Origin: Nitrospiraceae bacterium
GTDB lineage: Bacteria > Nitrospirota > Nitrospiria > Nitrospirales > UBA8639
Direction of reading: 5' to 3'
DNA length: 8,717 bases
Assembly (NCBI GenBank): GCA_003523945.1
Contig: DOFS01000596.1
Span: forward strand, 1-8,717
Shown here: piece after piece, positions 5,704 to 8,717 of the stretch
Position numbering within the stretch: position 1 is the stretch's first letter
Layout: each line of letters begins with the position of its first letter
Notes under the pieces: generated by a model
What the model was told of the DNA's origin: nothing
Databases searched by the model: none
What the model saw: only the letters and a program-made list of their open reading frames with translations
Made by a program: the position numbers and the translations under genes

Positions 5704-7539
5704 ATGAGTATCCTCGTAATGTTCCGCAGACATTTTATTAAAATTACTCTTCTATCACTCCTAACCGCCCTCTCGGACGGGGGATGGGGTCTCTCTCACG
5801 TCCTTGCCCAAGAAACAGAAGAAGTCGATCCACCGGAAGTTGTCATTGGAGAGCGATTGTTTTTGGAAACCCGATTTGCTCAATTGTTTCAAGTCTTTCT
5901 AGATGACGGAGGGGATGTCAATAATCCCTTGCCTCAGGGTGATCCCGTCCTGAACACAGTAACAAACTGGCAACTACCATCTGATCAATTCGTCGGTGGC
6001 CCATTTGCCGGTCAGTCCATGAATTGCCGAAGCTGTCATTTTGTGGATGAACAACTTGAAATTCCGCAATACGGAATGAACACCTATTCGGATTTTGCGC
6101 GCCGAAGTCCAATTCCAGCACGCGAAGACGGAAAACACACCTCCGCTCGAAACGCACCTCCGCTGGTCAATGCCGCTCTTCCTCGACACCCCTTTTTCCT
6201 TCATGCCGATGCTGAATTCCCGACGATGGTGGATTTGGTCAAAGGCACATTAACCGGAAGAAACTATGGATGGCTGCCAGACGAACTGGAAGCCGCCGTC
6301 TCACATATTGCCAGAATTATTCGAGAAGACTCCGGCGAAGGCGATCTAGCAGAAGAGTTTGGTGGACTGTCCTACCCTGTACTCTTTTCTGGAACCGATC
6401 CCACTATTCCTCAAGAATTCCTGATCCCGGAAAACTTCCGCACAGATGTTTCGCAAGCTACCGATCTTCAACTGGTTCAAGCTGTCGCACAACTCATCGG
6501 CGCCTATACAGACCAACTCCTGTTCTCACAGGATGACCAGGGAAATTTCAATCTTTCTCCGTATGATGTCTTTCTGAAAATCAACGATTTGCCACGTCAA
6601 CCGGATAAGTGGGAATCTCCCCATTCATACACCCGTCGATTGCTCCAGCAGATTCAATTTCTTGAATCGAACGATCAGCTACATTACTCCCGATGGCCAT
6701 TCACGCCTTCTCAGGATGTCCCGGCCATTCAGTTCGTGGAACGCAATCCTCATACAGAGGATGGAAATTTTCAGTTTCATGACCAATCATTCACCTTTGG
6801 GCCGCAAGAATTAAAAGGGTTGAAAATATTTTTCACCCAACCTGCTCGGCATATGCCTCGCCATAGAGGGCACCATGTTCGCCCCAGTCAATTGGCCCAG
6901 GGAGGAATTGGGAATTGCATTGCCTGTCATACACCGCCAAATTTCACCGACTTCCGATTTCACAACACGGGAATTGCACAAACGGAGTATGAACGTATTC
7001 ATGGCCCAGAATCGTTTTCCATGCTTGAAATCCCCGTGTTGCGAAAACGAAATAGGCATGTCGAAACCTACCTGCCTGCTACACCAAAGCATCCCCATGC
7101 TCAAGAACCCTTCAGAGCTATTCCATCGGTAGACAACCCTGGATGGACAGATCTGGGCATTTGGAACATTTTCTGGAATCCCGACTTCCCCGAATCTCAG
7201 CTATCAATTTGGTACATCCTCTGCGAGGATACCCTCAATGAACACTTTGGTGTGTTTCGTGGTTTCCAGGCCTGTGGACCTGACCGCCTCCTACCGAGAA
7301 CTGTCGGGGCTTTCAAAACTCCCGGCCTCCGCGATCTAGGCCATTCGGCTCCCTATACTCATGCCGGTATCGCCGATACGCTGGAAGATGTGGTGCAAGG
7401 GTACATAAAAAATTCGGAATTGGCGAGAAGTGGAAGACTTCGTAATGGTGATTCCCGGCTAAAAGACATCGTCTTACTTCCAGAAGACATCCCGGCTTTA
7501 ACTGCTTTTTTACGATCCTTAAACGAAGACTACGAATAA
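5704..7539 (+). CDS. Dihaem cytochrome c peroxidase / MauG-family protein, long form
   Basis: This 611-residue exported protein has two c-haem motifs, CRSCH (108-112) and CIACH (405-409), and a signal peptide with probable cleavage after VLA (35). Family blocks in order: ARNAPPLVNAAL (148-159), FFLHADAEFPTMVDLVKGTL (164-183), GPQELKGLKIFF (366-377), and FKTPGLRDLGHSAPYTHAG (537-555) with His553. In bacterial cytochrome c peroxidase the Met ligand of the high-potential haem lies 14 residues after this His; here that position is Tyr567, as in MauG. The spacing between haem motifs (297 residues) is about twice that of classical peroxidases, so a large insertion is present; it includes Cys507 and Cys524, which may form a disulfide. 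It may reduce peroxide or oxidise a partner; the substrate is unknown. GGAGG 8 nt upstream fixes the start. It is monocistronic, between two terminators. Confidence 0.9.
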   Translation: MSILVMFRRHFIKITLLSLLTALSDGGWGLSHVLAQETEEVDPPEVVIGERLFLETRFAQLFQVFLDDGGDVNNPLPQGDPVLNTVTNWQLPSDQFVGGPFAGQSMNCRSCHFVDEQLEIPQYGMNTYSDFARRSPIPAREDGKHTSARNAPPLVNAALPRHPFFLHADAEFPTMVDLVKGTLTGRNYGWLPDELEAAVSHIARIIREDSGEGDLAEEFGGLSYPVLFSGTDPTIPQEFLIPENFRTDVSQATDLQLVQAVAQLIGAYTDQLLFSQDDQGNFNLSPYDVFLKINDLPRQPDKWESPHSYTRRLLQQIQFLESNDQLHYSRWPFTPSQDVPAIQFVERNPHTEDGNFQFHDQSFTFGPQELKGLKIFFTQPARHMPRHRGHHVRPSQLAQGGIGNCIACHTPPNFTDFRFHNTGIAQTEYERIHGPESFSMLEIPVLRKRNRHVETYLPATPKHPHAQEPFRAIPSVDNPGWTDLGIWNIFWNPDFPESQLSIWYILCEDTLNEHFGVFRGFQACGPDRLLPRTVGAFKTPGLRDLGHSAPYTHAGIADTLEDVVQGYIKNSELARSGRLRNGDSRLKDIVLLPEDIPALTAFLRSLNEDYE

Positions 7540-7609
7540 ATTACTAAAATTTCTTTCAGACAAAGCCTAGCCGGACAATTCTTAAAGCCGGAAGAACCGG
7601 ATCTTCACC

Positions 7610-7650
7610 CACACCCACGGGGAATTACTCCCTGTGGGTGTGTTCTTTTG
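7610..7650 (+). terminator. Intrinsic terminator of the dihaem cytochrome gene
   Basis: Arms 7610-7623 (CACACCCACGGGGA) and 7629-7642 (TCCCTGTGGGTGTG) pair over 14 bp including one G-T wobble, with a 5-nt loop, followed by the T-rich TTCTTTTG. It lies 70 nt after the stop codon. Confidence 0.85.
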
Positions 7651-7844
7651 ACTGCTTCATCTTCCATGTTTGTTCTATACCCGCCCCTCCTCTGCCAGGG
7701 ACGCATTTGCGAGATCGCCTGAAGCCATACAACTATATGCGTTTTTACAAAAGGAGCGAAACTCTCAATTCATTTTCTTTACCAATTCGAGGCAGCATAA
7801 TTTTTTTTGATAAAGAGCCTCATTTTTGAATGAGTATTTTTGGT
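7651..7844. other. Gene-free spacer
   Basis: I see no credible gene here. A 63-codon plus-strand ORF starting inside the preceding terminator has no RBS and no recognisable protein features. The DNA becomes AT-rich toward the right and holds a small hairpin CTCATT-TTTG-AATGAG (7819-7834) followed by TATTTTT, which may be a weak terminator just upstream of the next promoter. Confidence 0.5.
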
Positions 7845-7873
7845 TTGACAAAACTAGTTAATTTCATTATAAA
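7845..7873 (+). promoter_or_regulatory. Near-consensus sigma70 promoter of the candidate small RNA
   Basis: A perfect TTGACA (7845-7850), a 17-nt spacer and TATAAA (7868-7873) form the best promoter in the window. Transcription is expected to start around 7880, inside the Fur-like box. Confidence 0.75.
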
Positions 7874-7874
7874 T

Positions 7875-7889
7875 TGATAATAGTTTTCA
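7875..7889 (+). promoter_or_regulatory. Fur-box-like operator over the transcription start
   Basis: TGATAATAGTTTTCA matches the 7-1-7 Fur inverted repeat TGATAAT-N-ATTATCA at 12 of 14 defined positions, with a perfect left half. It begins two bases after the -10 box and covers the predicted +1, a classic repressor position. An additional perfect 6-2-6 inverted repeat CTATTG-AC-CAATAG follows at 7905-7918. Assignment is by similarity to the consensus only. Confidence 0.6.
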
Positions 7890-8104
7890 ATTTCATGTAT
7901 AAGACTATTGACCAATAGATACCTGTCACCCTGCCCCTCCCCTCCGGAACCAGGGTGCCCAGGGAATACTGAATGCCCCTTTCTGTATAGATAGGAGAGA
8001 GAAACAGGTCATTTAAAAACAAGGTCGTGATTAAAGCTCGAGCGGCCAGAGGGTCAGGGACCCAAGAGCCCAAGGTGCACAGACACTTTGGGCTCTTTTT
8101 TTTT
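7880..8104 (+). ncRNA. Candidate Fur-regulated small RNA (about 225 nt)
   Basis: The interval runs from the predicted start of the strong promoter to the end of an intrinsic terminator. The only plus-strand ATG ORFs I found are 7 codons (from 7895) and 5 codons, without RBS, so it is probably non-coding. Visible structure: a small stem at 7905-7918; a hairpin CACCCTG/CAGGGTG (7927-7933/7951-7957) presenting the 17-nt loop CCCCTCCCCTCCGGAAC; a purine-rich single-stranded stretch around 7991-8005; a hairpin GGGTC/GACCC (8051-8063); and the terminator stem with U9 tail. C-rich loops are typical of small RNAs that bind Shine-Dalgarno sequences, and Fur-controlled examples (RyhB, PrrF, IsrR) spare iron. 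The alternative is that it is the attenuated 5' leader of the AraC gene that follows. I recognise no known RNA family. Confidence 0.5.
8065..8104 (+). terminator. Strong intrinsic terminator directly before the AraC gene
   Basis: Arms AGAGCCCAAGGTG (8065-8077) and CACTTTGGGCTCT (8084-8096) pair over 13 bp with one G-T wobble, loop CACAGA, followed by nine consecutive T (8096-8104). The T-run touches an ATG at 8105, which is in frame with the AraC protein, so the hairpin cannot belong to an upstream protein gene: the nearest ends at 7539 and has its own terminator. Confidence 0.92.
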
Positions 8105-8200
8105 ATGAAACAATCAAAGAATACGATGACTTCATCAAACCCCTCACATATTACTCAGACCCTAGCGCAGAATTATGAACCCCAAAACGATAGGACTGTC

Positions 8201-8717
8201 ATGACCGAATCTCAAGTATCCAAAAGCCACGCGAAATCGCACCGAGGAGGTGAAAGAGATTTAATACAAGAACTTCGTGAATTTACTGAAAACTGGGTCA
8301 ATCGGATGCACCTATTGAAGCCAGCCAATGAAACTCAAGTCATTGTGCGTGAGGTACTTGATGAACTCTTCATCCAGGTTATCGCCCCCCCCCACACTAT
8401 TAATTCCCTTGCCAGACAAATTCATGATTTTATTGTGTCGCACCTTCAAGATGGCGTTTCACTGAAAGATCTCTCAAAGTTTCTCGGCTATTCTGAAAAA
8501 TATTGTTCCGAACTTTTCCAGACACAAATGGGAGAGTCTTTTTCTGTGTACCTTAGACGCGTGAGAATTGAAAAAGCCAAACGGCTTCTGAAAGATGAAC
8601 ACATTGCCCTCGCGCAGGTTTCCGATGCCTTAGGATTCGGTGACCAATTTGCCTTTAGCCACTTTTTCAAAAAAGCAACCGGACAATCCCCCAGACAATT
8701 TCGCTTACATATTAAAT
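8201..8717 (+). CDS. AraC-family transcriptional regulator, 3' end at window edge
   Basis: The C-terminal 100 residues are a complete AraC/XylS DNA-binding domain with two helix-turn-helix units: VSLKDLSKFLGYSEKYCSEL, and ALAQVSDALGFGDQFAFSHF followed by FKKATGQSPRQFR. The linker RRVRIEKAKRLL is typical of the family. The N-terminal part (about 70 residues, with a Trp/His-containing helix region) is short and shows no cupin or receiver motif. The frame is open to the last base, and the domain is complete, so only the stop or a few residues are missing. I prefer ATG 8201 because AGGA lies 5 nt upstream; ATG 8105 would add 32 polar residues but has only a T-run and terminator before it. A C9 run (8385-8393) lies upstream of the DNA-binding domain. 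Regulators of this type near Fur-like sites often control iron-uptake genes; the target here is unknown. Confidence 0.85.
   Translation, partial: MTESQVSKSHAKSHRGGERDLIQELREFTENWVNRMHLLKPANETQVIVREVLDELFIQVIAPPHTINSLARQIHDFIVSHLQDGVSLKDLSKFLGYSEKYCSELFQTQMGESFSVYLRRVRIEKAKRLLKDEHIALAQVSDALGFGDQFAFSHFFKKATGQSPRQFRLHIK

Noticed and set aside
7638..7829. 63-codon plus-strand ORF after the dihaem gene
   Set aside because: It begins inside the intrinsic terminator hairpin, has no ribosome binding site and its product shows no recognisable protein pattern.
7867..8073. 68-codon minus-strand ORF opposite the candidate small RNA
   Set aside because: Its end overlaps the promoter and Fur-like box, and the product has no family pattern; it looks like a chance ORF.
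8241..8253. Perfect AGGAGGTGA inside the AraC coding sequence as an internal translation start
   Set aside because: No ATG, GTG or TTG follows at a usable distance in any frame; the motif is explained by in-frame Gly-Gly codons.

Overview
This is a chromosomal-looking stretch from a Gram-negative bacterium of moderate GC. Lipoprotein signal peptides, a periplasmic c-type cytochrome and an outer-membrane barrel show a periplasm and outer membrane. The style of the porin, the large dihaem peroxidase-like protein and the small exported proteins would fit Nitrospirota (Nitrospira-like), but no taxonomic marker gene is present and this is only an impression. There are no tRNA, rRNA, IS or CRISPR signals.

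Layout. Positions 1-1534 (minus strand) hold a lipoprotein gene followed by apbE, a lipoprotein flavin transferase cut by the left edge. Divergent from these, on the plus strand, are a 54-residue Com-like zinc-ribbon protein (1689-1853), a palindrome, tandem repeats and a strong-RBS porin gene (2007-3437) with its own terminator. Next comes a tight three-gene operon (3692-5383): a BamC-like lipoprotein, an exported FMN-binding-domain protein with an SGAT flavinylation motif, and a four-helix membrane protein with conserved-looking histidines. It has a good sigma70-type promoter and a Fur-box-like operator just after the predicted start of transcription, and it ends at an intrinsic terminator. 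A long-leader gene for a 611-residue dihaem cytochrome c peroxidase/MauG-family protein follows (5704-7539), also with a terminator. The right end (8201-8717) is an AraC-family regulator missing at most a few residues.

How the parts may fit together. ApbE attaches FMN covalently to SGAT-type domains, so apbE and the FMN-binding gene probably form one extracytoplasmic flavin electron-transfer module, with the four-helix protein as membrane electron donor. Fur-like control suggests a role in iron supply or ferric reduction (inference).

The most interesting signal is in the 565-bp gap before the AraC gene. A near-consensus promoter (TTGACA-N17-TATAAA) with a Fur-like box over its +1 is followed by about 225 nt without a credible ORF. 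That stretch contains a hairpin with a C-rich loop and ends in a textbook intrinsic terminator at 8104. It looks like an iron-responsive small RNA (or an attenuated leader of the AraC gene). Its loop is perfectly complementary over 9 nt to the Shine-Dalgarno region of the dihaem cytochrome gene next door, which suggests an iron-sparing circuit. All of this is inferred from sequence alone.
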